From positions 1 to 10,443 of the forward strand of contig CAYONM010000132.1 of assembly GCA_964405325.1 (NCBI GenBank): a stretch of 10,443 bases of DNA, read 5' to 3'. Below the pieces are notes generated by a model. That model searched no databases. It had not been told where the DNA came from and was given only the letters and a program-made list of their open reading frames with translations. The position numbers and the translations under genes were made by a program. Source of the DNA: CAYONM01 sp964405325 (lineage in GTDB: Bacteria; Planctomycetota; UBA11346). Below, in pieces: positions 1 through 6,046 of the stretch; position 1 is the first letter of the stretch, and every line of letters starts with the position of its first letter.

Positions 1-55
1 CGCAGAAGGGCGGCAAAAGATCAAGCGAAATGTAATGTTTATTTATTGACGGGCC
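1..55 (+). repeat. 55-bp inverted repeat, left copy
   Basis: This stretch matches the reverse complement of 10334-10388 over 55 bp without gaps. Two blocks are strongly conserved: positions 1-22 (one mismatch, contains GGCGGCAAAAGATC) and positions 38-55 (TTTATTTATTGACGGGCC, identical). The 15 bases between them are diverged. Read in the direction of ispH, the repeat begins 9 bp after the ispH stop codon, so it lies in the ispH 3' flank. The other copy also lies at a gene 3' end in the same transcriptional sense. The repeat may continue beyond the left edge of the window. Its function is unknown. No transposase or long U-tract terminator is seen with it. Confidence 0.85.
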
Positions 56-64
56 TTTACTCCG

Positions 65-916
65 TCAGCAAGCTGGGAACAGCGTCCGCAGCCGGGCATG
101 CACCGCTTCAATCACGTCCTGCGGCGTGCTGGTGCCAGCCGTGATACCCACATGCTGCTTGCCGGCAAACCAGTCCGGCCGCAGATCATCAGCGCATTCG
201 ATATGATGCACCTGGATACCGGCAGCGCTGATGATTTCGCGCAGCTTGGCGGTATTGGAGCTGTTGCTGCCACCGATGACCACGCCAATGTCGATGCTTG
301 AGGCGATCAGATCGTGGATCGCTCGCTGGCGGTCTTTGACCGGCTTGCAGATGGTGTCGATCACCCGCAGATCGGTGATGTGCGGCAGGGCGCGAATAGC
401 GTTGATGATCTCCGCCACCAGGGCCACCCGTAAGGTGGTCTGGCTAACCACCCCCAGGCGCTGGATGCCGTCCAACTTGGGCAGATCAGCCAGCGAACCG
501 ATGACCACCGCCTGGTCCAGGTTGCCGATCACGCCTTGGACCTCGACGTGCTGCTCCTGGCCGATCACCGCCACCCGGTAGCCCTTGCCCTGTAAAAAAC
601 GACCCATTTTGTGCAGCCGGAAGACCAGTGGGCAGGTGGCATCGTGCACCACCAGACCGCGCTCGCGCAACTGATTCTTCAGGTGATCGGCAGCACCATG
701 AGCGGTGACCATCACCTCTGGCGTGTGGATCTGATCCAACTGATCGCGATCGATCATGGTGACGCCGGCTACCTCCAGTCGGGCGACCACTTGGGGATTG
801 TGCACCAACTGCCCAACCACGGTCAGACGATCGCGGAAACGCGGCTGTAGAGCGAAATCGATGGCGTCCTGGACACCGAAACAGGTGCCCATGGCCTGGG
901 CGAGGGTGATGCGCAT
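65..916 (-). CDS. ispH: 4-hydroxy-3-methylbut-2-enyl diphosphate reductase (IspH/LytB), compact variant
   Basis: IspH is a cytoplasmic iron-sulfur enzyme that carries out the last step of the MEP pathway, reducing HMBPP to IPP and DMAPP. The family's three cluster-ligand cysteines are present at C12 (in GTCFGV), C95 (in HDATCP) and C190 (in DTICKPVKDRQ). Other family motifs are GQLVHNPQVV, an H123-x-E125 pair (HVEVQG, matching the catalytic HPEVEG region), VSQTT near 157-161, GGSNSSNT near 215-222, and ITAGTSTP near 258-265. The start at 916 was chosen because it gives the family-typical N-terminus MRITLAQ with the first cysteine at residue 12. The frame stays open upstream to 979, but that Ala/Gly-rich extension looks non-coding and the ribosome site is weak at either start. 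At 283 residues it is shorter than the E. coli enzyme (316). It is divergent in motif, with GTCFGV in place of the usual GFCAGV and HVEV in place of HPEV. It is transcribed away from all the other genes here. The family call is secure. Confidence 0.93.
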   Translation of the reverse strand: MRITLAQAMGTCFGVQDAIDFALQPRFRDRLTVVGQLVHNPQVVARLEVAGVTMIDRDQLDQIHTPEVMVTAHGAADHLKNQLRERGLVVHDATCPLVFRLHKMGRFLQGKGYRVAVIGQEQHVEVQGVIGNLDQAVVIGSLADLPKLDGIQRLGVVSQTTLRVALVAEIINAIRALPHITDLRVIDTICKPVKDRQRAIHDLIASSIDIGVVIGGSNSSNTAKLREIISAAGIQVHHIECADDLRPDWFAGKQHVGITAGTSTPQDVIEAVHARLRTLFPAC

Positions 917-1017
917 GCCGCCATTGGACCCAGCCAAACCGCCGGCAGCAAGCCATCTCGCCGCCGGCTTGGGCAGCATTCAAGGATTTGCCATCCCGAG
1001 AAAACGCCAACAGTGCA

Positions 1018-1115
1018 CAAACCGGGCGCCGCCCGGAGCCCACAGGCTCGATCGTATCGGTCGGCACCCGGTTTTGACTCTTACATCGAGGGGCAAGCCC
1101 CTCGGACCCCGAAGC
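1018..1115 (+). repeat. 98-bp structured inverted repeat, copy A
   Basis: This copy aligns with the reverse complement of 5903-6000, with small indels. It contains a 17-bp identical block (1045-1061) and a 33-bp identical block (1078-1110). The element is rich in dyad symmetry. Arms 1019-1030 (AAACCGGGCGCC) and 1063-1074 (GGCACCCGGTTT) pair with one mismatch. Positions 1087-1104 form a perfect 7-bp stem with a CAAG loop (CGAGGGG/CCCCTCG). No T-run follows the stem on either strand, so it is not a standard intrinsic terminator. It lies between the divergent ispH and glycosidase genes, in the presumed promoter region or leader. It resembles a dispersed palindromic intergenic element in form. 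No known family name can be given. Confidence 0.85.
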
Positions 1116-1167
1116 CGAGGCTGCGAGAACAACTTTTTCTGCTCGAAGTTCTCGCAGCCTCAGCTTC
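1111..1167 (+). promoter_or_regulatory. Long hairpin in the leader of the glycosidase gene
   Basis: Two 20-base arms, 1111-1130 and 1148-1167, are inverted complements with a single mismatch (G-U on the minus strand), separated by a 17-base loop that contains TTTTT. The hairpin starts in the last bases of the 98-bp repeat and ends 16 nt before the GGAGGA ribosome site. No U-tract follows it, so termination is unlikely. An mRNA leader structure, or a small palindromic element inserted beside the repeat, are both possible. Confidence 0.7.
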
Positions 1168-1183
1168 TACGGACCGTCGCTCC

Positions 1184-1189
1184 GGAGGA
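1184..1189 (+). promoter_or_regulatory. Ribosome binding site fixing the glycosidase start
   Basis: GGAGGA lies just upstream of ATG 1193 and is the best Shine-Dalgarno match in the window. It decides the start. The reading frame stays open upstream to 1013, but that part runs through the repeat and hairpin and would add 60 non-homologous residues. Confidence 0.85.
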
Positions 1190-1192
1190 TCT

Positions 1193-3412
1193 ATGCACGC
1201 TGGTGACACCGCTCTGCCCCTGCACTGGGAACTCGGCCATGCCGATCGCGCCGAGGACGAGCCAGCCGAATGGGTCTCCGCCACGGTGCCCGGGGCGGTG
1301 CAGCTGGACTGGGCGACAGCGCGCAACTGGCCCGATGTCTTCCACGGCTCCAACGTCCAGGCCTACAGCTGGATGCACGAGCAGTGGTGGCGCTATCGCT
1401 GCCAGATCCCAGCGGTACCGGCCGACGGCCAACGGCTGCATTTCTGCACCGAAGGCATCGACTACGACTGGCAACTGCTGCTGGATGGCGAGGAAGTCTA
1501 TGCCCAAGAGGGCATGTTCACCCCCGCCTGCATCGATCTGACTGGACGCGCGCGCACGGGCAGCCGGCTGGAGATCCGCATTGCGCCCGTCAGCATGCGG
1601 CACCAACCACCCGAGCGCACCACCGTCGCCACCAGCTGTAAACCGGCCTGCTCCTATGGCTGGGACTGGCACCCTTCGCTGGTGCCGGCTGGTCCTTGGC
1701 GCGATACCGGCCTGGTGTTGCGCCAGCCCCTGCACCTGCAACAAGCCAACGTCCGTAGCCAACTGGACGTGGATCTGGTGCACGGCAGCTGCGAGGTCGA
1801 CCTCCGTTTCAGCCAGGACAGCGAGCATCTCCTGCGGCTCCACCTGCTCGATCCTCAGGGCCGCGCCGTAGCCATGCGTGATGCCAGCATCGTCGACCAG
1901 CGCTGCCAAGTGACCCTGCTGGTGGAACGACCGCGCCTGTGGTGGCCGCAAGGCCATGGTCATCAGGCCCTGTACACCGTCGAAGTGCGCGGCGCCGGCA
2001 GCGAGCAGCCTCTGCTGCAACGCCGGATCGGTTTTCGGCATATGGCCCTGCGTATGCACGAGGGCGCCTGGGACCACCCAAACCGCTTCCCCAAGAGCCG
2101 CAGCAATCCGCCCATCAGCCTGCACGTGAACGGACGCGCCATCTTTTGCAAAGGGGCCAACTGGGTACCACCGGATGTCTTCCCCAGCCGCGTCGATGAC
2201 ACTCGTCTGCTGCAACTGGTGGACCTGGCCCGTAAGGCACATTTCAACACGCTACGCATCTGGGGTGGCGGCCCTATCAACAAACCCGCATTTTATGAAG
2301 CCTGCGATCAGATGGGCATCCTGGTCTTCCAAGAATTCCCTCTCGCCTGCCACGATTATCCAGACCATCCCGATTATCTGCGGGTGCTGGAACAGGAAGC
2401 CCGATCCATTATCCAACAGCTGCAGCATCATCCGTCCATCGCCCTGTGGTGCGGCGGTAACGAATTGTTCAATGCCTGGTCCGGCATGGTTGATCAGAGC
2501 CACGCCCTGCGCCTGTTGGGCAACCTGTGTTTCCAGCTGGACCGCGACCGCCCCTGGCTGCCCACCTTCCCGGTGATGGGTATGGGTCACGGCCCCTACA
2601 CCTTCCGCGATCTGGAGACCGACGAGGAAGTCTTCGCCACCATCAACAGTAGCTCCTGCACCGCGCATTCGGAATTCGGCTCGCCGGGTCCGGCCTCGGT
2701 GGCAGCGATCGAAGCGATGATTCCCAAGGACGAACACTGGCCACCGCGCCTGAACACCGCCTGGGAAACCCACCACGGCCTCAATTCCTGGCGGCCGGAA
2801 GCCTGGCTGTGCCTGGATATCATCCGGCATTATTTTGGCGAACCCGAGAATATCGACAGCCTGGTTGCGAATGGCCAGTTGCTGCAGAGCCTCGGATTCC
2901 AATATATTTTCGAAGAAAGCCGCCGCCAAGCGCCGCGCTGCAGCATGGCGCTGAACTGGTGTTTCAACGAACCTTGGCCTTGCGTTGCCAATAATTCCAT
3001 CCTGGAATGGCCGCAAACCCCCAAGCCCGCCTATTACGCCGTGCAGCAGGCCTGCCGGCCGGTCTTGGCCAGCGCCCGGCTGCCACGTTTCCTGTGGCGC
3101 GGCGGCGAAGAACTGGAAGCAGAGATCTGGCTTCTGAACGACGGCCCCGAAGACCTTCCCGCCTGTACCGTTCACGCAGTGGTGGAATGGGACGGCATGC
3201 GCAGCCAGGTACTCACCTGGCCGGTGCCGGAATTGCCCGCCGGCAGCAACCGGCGTGGCCCCTCCCTGCGACATCCACTCCCACCGAATGTCGACGGCCT
3301 ATTCCGCCTGTTGCTGAAAGTCCCGGAACAACCCGGCTGGTCCTCCAGTTACCAACTTTTGGCCCGCCCCCGCCTGCAGACGCCCCATGGCCCCCGAGCA
3401 CTCAATGCTTAG
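1193..3412 (+). CDS. Glycoside hydrolase family 2 protein, beta-mannosidase-like
   Basis: This is a 739-residue retaining glycosidase of GH2, closest in motif pattern to beta-mannosidases. The N-terminal sugar-binding/jelly-roll region (about 1-170) has the typical VPGAVQLDW and WWRYRCQIP segments. An Ig-like domain follows (about 180-290). The TIM barrel begins near residue 310 (LHVNGRAIFCKGANWVPPD) and continues with TLRIWGGG and LACHDYPDHP. The acid/base is predicted as E424 (LWCGGNE) and the nucleophile as E494 (SEFGSPG). The segment NEPWP...KPAYYAVQQA closes the barrel, before a C-terminal beta domain (about 610-739). There is no signal peptide, so it should act in the cytoplasm on imported or internally released oligosaccharides. 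It is somewhat shorter than typical beta-mannosidases (about 820-880). No sugar transporter or polysaccharide gene lies nearby, so the substrate is open. Another beta-linked sugar such as a glucosaminide or galactoside is possible. It is followed 159 bp later by topA, probably as a separate unit. Confidence 0.9.
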   Translation: MHAGDTALPLHWELGHADRAEDEPAEWVSATVPGAVQLDWATARNWPDVFHGSNVQAYSWMHEQWWRYRCQIPAVPADGQRLHFCTEGIDYDWQLLLDGEEVYAQEGMFTPACIDLTGRARTGSRLEIRIAPVSMRHQPPERTTVATSCKPACSYGWDWHPSLVPAGPWRDTGLVLRQPLHLQQANVRSQLDVDLVHGSCEVDLRFSQDSEHLLRLHLLDPQGRAVAMRDASIVDQRCQVTLLVERPRLWWPQGHGHQALYTVEVRGAGSEQPLLQRRIGFRHMALRMHEGAWDHPNRFPKSRSNPPISLHVNGRAIFCKGANWVPPDVFPSRVDDTRLLQLVDLARKAHFNTLRIWGGGPINKPAFYEACDQMGILVFQEFPLACHDYPDHPDYLRVLEQEARSIIQQLQHHPSIALWCGGNELFNAWSGMVDQSHALRLLGNLCFQLDRDRPWLPTFPVMGMGHGPYTFRDLETDEEVFATINSSSCTAHSEFGSPGPASVAAIEAMIPKDEHWPPRLNTAWETHHGLNSWRPEAWLCLDIIRHYFGEPENIDSLVANGQLLQSLGFQYIFEESRRQAPRCSMALNWCFNEPWPCVANNSILEWPQTPKPAYYAVQQACRPVLASARLPRFLWRGGEELEAEIWLLNDGPEDLPACTVHAVVEWDGMRSQVLTWPVPELPAGSNRRGPSLRHPLPPNVDGLFRLLLKVPEQPGWSSSYQLLARPRLQTPHGPRALNA

Positions 3413-3571
3413 GGCGCAAGACAAACACCGGCGCCATGGTCCGGATCTGCTCGGGAATCAGAGCGGTCGAGCGTCGGCAATCTCGAAAAGGGAAAACACC
3501 GGCATCGACCACATCCGCCGGAAACATGAATTTTGTGAACCTGTCAACTGCTCGCCGAAGGCGGCTTCGCC

Positions 3572-5641
3572 ATGCGTCTCCTGATCGTCGAATCCCCCAA
3601 CAAGATCAAAAAACTCCGCAGTCTGCTGCCGAAGGATATCCGGGTATCTGCCTCGGTTGGACATATCCGCGATTTGCCAACCACCGGCGGTGGTCTGGGC
3701 GTGCGGTTTTCCGAACAGGCGATCGAGCCGGACTACGTCATCACCAAGCAGGACGTGGTGCGAAAATTGCAGCAGGAAGCCAAAAACGCCGAATGCATCA
3801 TGCTGGCCATGGACCCGGACCGCGAGGGCGAGGCCATCGCCTGGCATATTGCCGAAAGTCTGGGGAAAAACCACCAGTACCAGCGGGTCGCCTTCCAGGC
3901 GATCACCAAAAAAGCAGTCAACGATGCCCTCAGCCAACCGCGCAGCATCGACATGAACCTGGTCAATGCGCAACAAGCCCGACGGGTCCTGGACCGGGTC
4001 GTCGGCTGGGTGGTGTCGCCGGTTCTCAAGCGCAATCTTGGCAAGGACGCCCGCTCGGCTGGGCGGGTACAGTCGGTAGCGCTCCGCCTGGTGGCCGAAC
4101 GCGAAGAAGATATCCGCGCCTTCGACAAAAAAGACTACTTCGTCCTGGTCGCACACTTCGGCACGCAAGAACCACAACGTTTCAGCGCCAAACTCAGTCA
4201 CTGGCAAGGCAAAGAACTGGGCCATCGCCTGCCCAGTGCAGCCGATGCTGAAGCCCTGAAACAACAACTGGAACCCGGTCCTTGGGGTGTAGTCGACGTC
4301 CAGAAAAAACGCCTGACCAAAAACCCACCGCCCCCCTTCACCACCTCCACCGCACAGCAGGCCGCATCGGTCCGCCTGAAGATGACCCCCAAAGCCAGCA
4401 TGGCCGCGCTGCAACGATTGTTCGAAGCAGGTCACATCACCTACCATCGTACCGACTCGGTGGCCCTGGCCCCAGAGGCCATCGATGCGGCGCGAAGCTA
4501 TATCAGCCAGAATTTCTCGCCGGAATTCCTACCCAAGAATCCACGCATCTTTGCCACCAAGAGCGCCAACGCCCAGGAAGCCCACGAAGCCATCCGCCCC
4601 ACCCATCCGGAAAACGGTGCCAATGCCGTGAGCGGAGAGGACGGAAAACTCTACCGACTCATCTGGGAACGCTTCATCGCCTGCCAGATGGCTGCCGCTC
4701 TGGATGATACCACCAGCTATCAGGTCGTCTCCGCCAGTGATACGAGCGCCATCTTCACTGCCAAAGGCGTGGTGGTGGCCTTCGACGGCTGGCGCGCCCT
4801 GACCAAAGGCGATGCCACCGAGGAAAAAAAGAAGACGAGCAAAGACGACGACGAGCCCCAGGGCGCACTGCCGGCCCAGGCTGCCGGCGATGTGTTGGAC
4901 CTGCGGCACTTGGACGCCGACAAGCGCAGTACCAAGCCACCACCGCGCTACACCCAGGCAAGCCTGATCAAGAAATTGGAACAAGAAGGCGTGGGCCGCC
5001 CAAGCACCTATGCCAGCATCATGAATACCATTCTGATCCGTGGCTATGTAGAGGAGATCAAACGGAAACTGCACGCCACCGACCTGGGCTTGCAAGTCAA
5101 CGACTGGCTGCGCAATCGTTTCCGTGGTGATTTTATCGAACTGAGCTACACCGCCGCCATGGAGGCCGCGCTGGATGCCATCTGTACGGGCCAGAAGGCC
5201 TGGGAGGATGTGGTCCGCAAGGCCTCGGAAGCGGTCCAGAGCAAAGCCCAGACCGCTGGCCTGGGCTACGATGTGCTGGCCGGCGAAGCTCGCTTCGATA
5301 GTCAAACGGCCGAAAATGTAACTTGCCCGCAATGCGGCGGCGCGATGAAAACCCGTCAGAGCCGCTACGGCGTCTTTTACGGCTGCGCCGCTTATCCCAA
5401 ATGCAAGGGCACTCGCCCTGGGCCAGAGGATAAGCAGAAAACCCCGCAAACGGAAAACGCGCCGTCACAAGCACCACCAGCAGCGTCAACACCGCCAGCA
5501 GCAGCCCCCCAGTCCCAACGCCCCCTGGCCCCCGGCAAAACCTGTCCCCTCTGCGGCAAAGGCATGTACCTGGTGATGGATGGCGGCGACCCGTTCTACA
5601 GCTGCCAGGACTATCCGCATTGCAAAGGGACACACTTATAA
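3572..5641 (+). CDS. topA: DNA topoisomerase I (type IA)
   Basis: This 689-residue enzyme relaxes negatively supercoiled DNA through a 5'-phosphotyrosyl intermediate. The N-terminal Toprim domain has E7 (LLIVESPNK), SVGHIRDLP, and the metal-binding D81/D83/E85 in AMDPDREGEAIAWH. IDMNLVNAQQARRVLDR and SAGRVQSVALRL follow. The catalytic tyrosine is Y291 in ITYHRTDS, where H replaces the more common M. EGVGRPSTYASIM and the conserved core continue downstream. Two C4 zinc ribbons end the protein: C585, C588, C605, C611 and C658, C661, C678, C684, joined by a Pro/Ala-rich linker. A charged insert (residues about 414-428, EEKKKTSKDDDE) lies between conserved core blocks. It is shorter than E. coli TopA (865) and lacks further C-terminal repeats. 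The start MRLLIVESP matches the family; the ribosome site (GAAGGCGG) is modest. TopA rather than TopB, judging from the VESPNK start and the zinc ribbons. Whether it is the main or an accessory topoisomerase I cannot be told here. Confidence 0.96.
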   Translation: MRLLIVESPNKIKKLRSLLPKDIRVSASVGHIRDLPTTGGGLGVRFSEQAIEPDYVITKQDVVRKLQQEAKNAECIMLAMDPDREGEAIAWHIAESLGKNHQYQRVAFQAITKKAVNDALSQPRSIDMNLVNAQQARRVLDRVVGWVVSPVLKRNLGKDARSAGRVQSVALRLVAEREEDIRAFDKKDYFVLVAHFGTQEPQRFSAKLSHWQGKELGHRLPSAADAEALKQQLEPGPWGVVDVQKKRLTKNPPPPFTTSTAQQAASVRLKMTPKASMAALQRLFEAGHITYHRTDSVALAPEAIDAARSYISQNFSPEFLPKNPRIFATKSANAQEAHEAIRPTHPENGANAVSGEDGKLYRLIWERFIACQMAAALDDTTSYQVVSASDTSAIFTAKGVVVAFDGWRALTKGDATEEKKKTSKDDDEPQGALPAQAAGDVLDLRHLDADKRSTKPPPRYTQASLIKKLEQEGVGRPSTYASIMNTILIRGYVEEIKRKLHATDLGLQVNDWLRNRFRGDFIELSYTAAMEAALDAICTGQKAWEDVVRKASEAVQSKAQTAGLGYDVLAGEARFDSQTAENVTCPQCGGAMKTRQSRYGVFYGCAAYPKCKGTRPGPEDKQKTPQTENAPSQAPPAASTPPAAAPQSQRPLAPGKTCPLCGKGMYLVMDGGDPFYSCQDYPHCKGTHL

Positions 5642-5773
5642 TCTCACGCCGGAACTTCTTCTTTAAAATTAAGCGGGCTTCAGGATTTCGGGTGGCTGAC
5701 TTGGCCGCCTTCGAGAGCAGCGTTCAGCCAGGAAACAGCTTCCGGCGGGGAGTATGGGCTCATGTTAACCATT

Positions 5774-5888
5774 ATGAAACGATCTTGGCCGGGCCTCGTC
5801 ATCGTTGCTTCTCTTGATCCCCTTCCTGTTGGTGGAGCTTGAGGGAACCGCCCTGAAAAGGCTCAATTCTAGCCACCCAAAACCCTGA
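5774..5888 (+). pseudogene. Possible frameshifted remnant of a small membrane protein
   Basis: Reading ATG at 5774 gives MKRSWPGLVIVAS. A one-base frame change near 5813 would continue with LLIPFLLVELEGTALKR and end at TGA 5886-5888. The joined peptide of about 37 residues has two basic residues followed by a hydrophobic stretch of membrane-spanning length, like an N-terminal anchor or signal. There is no good ribosome site and no recognisable family. The pattern could be chance or an old gene fragment. Without the frame change the ORF stops after only 22 residues. Confidence 0.2.
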
Positions 5889-5902
5889 AGAGCCCGGCGT
5901 GA

Positions 5903-6000
5903 GCTTCTGGGGTCCGAGGGGCTTGCCCCTCGATGTAAGAGCAAAAGCCGAGCGCTTACCGATACGATCGAGCCATTGGGACCGGTCGGCGTCCGGTTTG
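5903..6000 (-). repeat. 98-bp structured inverted repeat, copy B
   Basis: This is the reverse-oriented partner of 1018-1115, with identical blocks at 5909-5941 (33 bp) and 5958-5974 (17 bp). The perfect CGAGGGG/CCCCTCG stem-loop is kept at 5915-5932. The flank on the far side of the stem-loop (left of 5903) is unrelated to the copy A flank, which supports a discrete repeat boundary near the GAAGC end. The copy abuts the -35 box of the lipoprotein promoter, 6 bp away. Together the two copies bracket the glycosidase and topA genes in inverted orientation. Confidence 0.85.
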
Positions 6001-6006
6001 TCATTC

Positions 6007-6035
6007 TTGTAATCACTCAGAGAGGTGGGTATATT
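6007..6035 (+). promoter_or_regulatory. Sigma70-like promoter for the lipoprotein-kinase operon
   Basis: The -35 box TTGTAA (6007-6012) and -10 box TATATT (6030-6035) are separated by an ideal 17 bp. Transcription would begin near 6041-6043, only about 4-6 nt before ATG 6047. The purine-rich AGAGAGGTGGG (6019-6029) lies in the spacer and would not be in that transcript. Confidence 0.5.
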
Positions 6036-6046
6036 TATAACCACAA

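Larger units (their letters stand above)
5642..6046. other. 405-bp intergenic region between topA and the sensory operon
   Basis: No convincing intact gene is present. The first part has an AT-rich patch (CTTTAAAATTAAG, about 5661-5673) but no clear terminator hairpin with a T-run for topA. The middle holds a possible frameshifted small membrane ORF (5774-5888). The right part holds copy B of the 98-bp repeat (5903-6000), followed by the promoter of the lipoprotein gene (6007-6035). Confidence 0.7.

Noticed and set aside
1..55. Repeat as the end of a duplicated protein-coding gene
   Set aside because: The frame stays open through both copies on one strand, but differences between the copies are not biased to third codon positions, so shared coding is not supported.
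917..979. N-terminal extension of ispH to 979
   Set aside because: It adds 21 low-complexity residues; family proteins start a few residues before the first cysteine motif, as with ATG 916.
1087..1104. Perfect stem-loop as an intrinsic terminator
   Set aside because: No T-run follows on either strand, and the same stem-loop recurs inside the repeat copy at 5915-5932, so it belongs to the repeat.
1013..1192. N-terminal extension of the glycosidase to 1013
   Set aside because: It would translate the repeat and hairpin; the strong ribosome site at 1184-1189 and GH2 homology support ATG 1193.
1160..3274. Long minus-strand open frames (360 and 340 codons) opposite the glycosidase gene
   Set aside because: They are antisense shadows of a GC-rich coding sequence, with no recognisable domains, while the plus strand has full GH2 motifs.
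4824..4831. A7-G run in topA that resembles a slippery frameshift site
   Set aside because: The main frame is intact through both zinc ribbons, and no conserved product or stimulatory structure is evident in the shifted frame; a run in a Lys-rich insert is the simpler explanation.
3007..5449. Long open frames in other frames over topA (414 codons plus strand; 329 and 306 codons minus strand)
   Set aside because: TopA motifs cover the whole length in one frame; the alternatives are Arg/Pro- or Gly/Ala-rich shadows.
5620..5817. 65-codon ORF overlapping the end of topA
   Set aside because: It has no ribosome site, no recognisable domain and begins inside topA.
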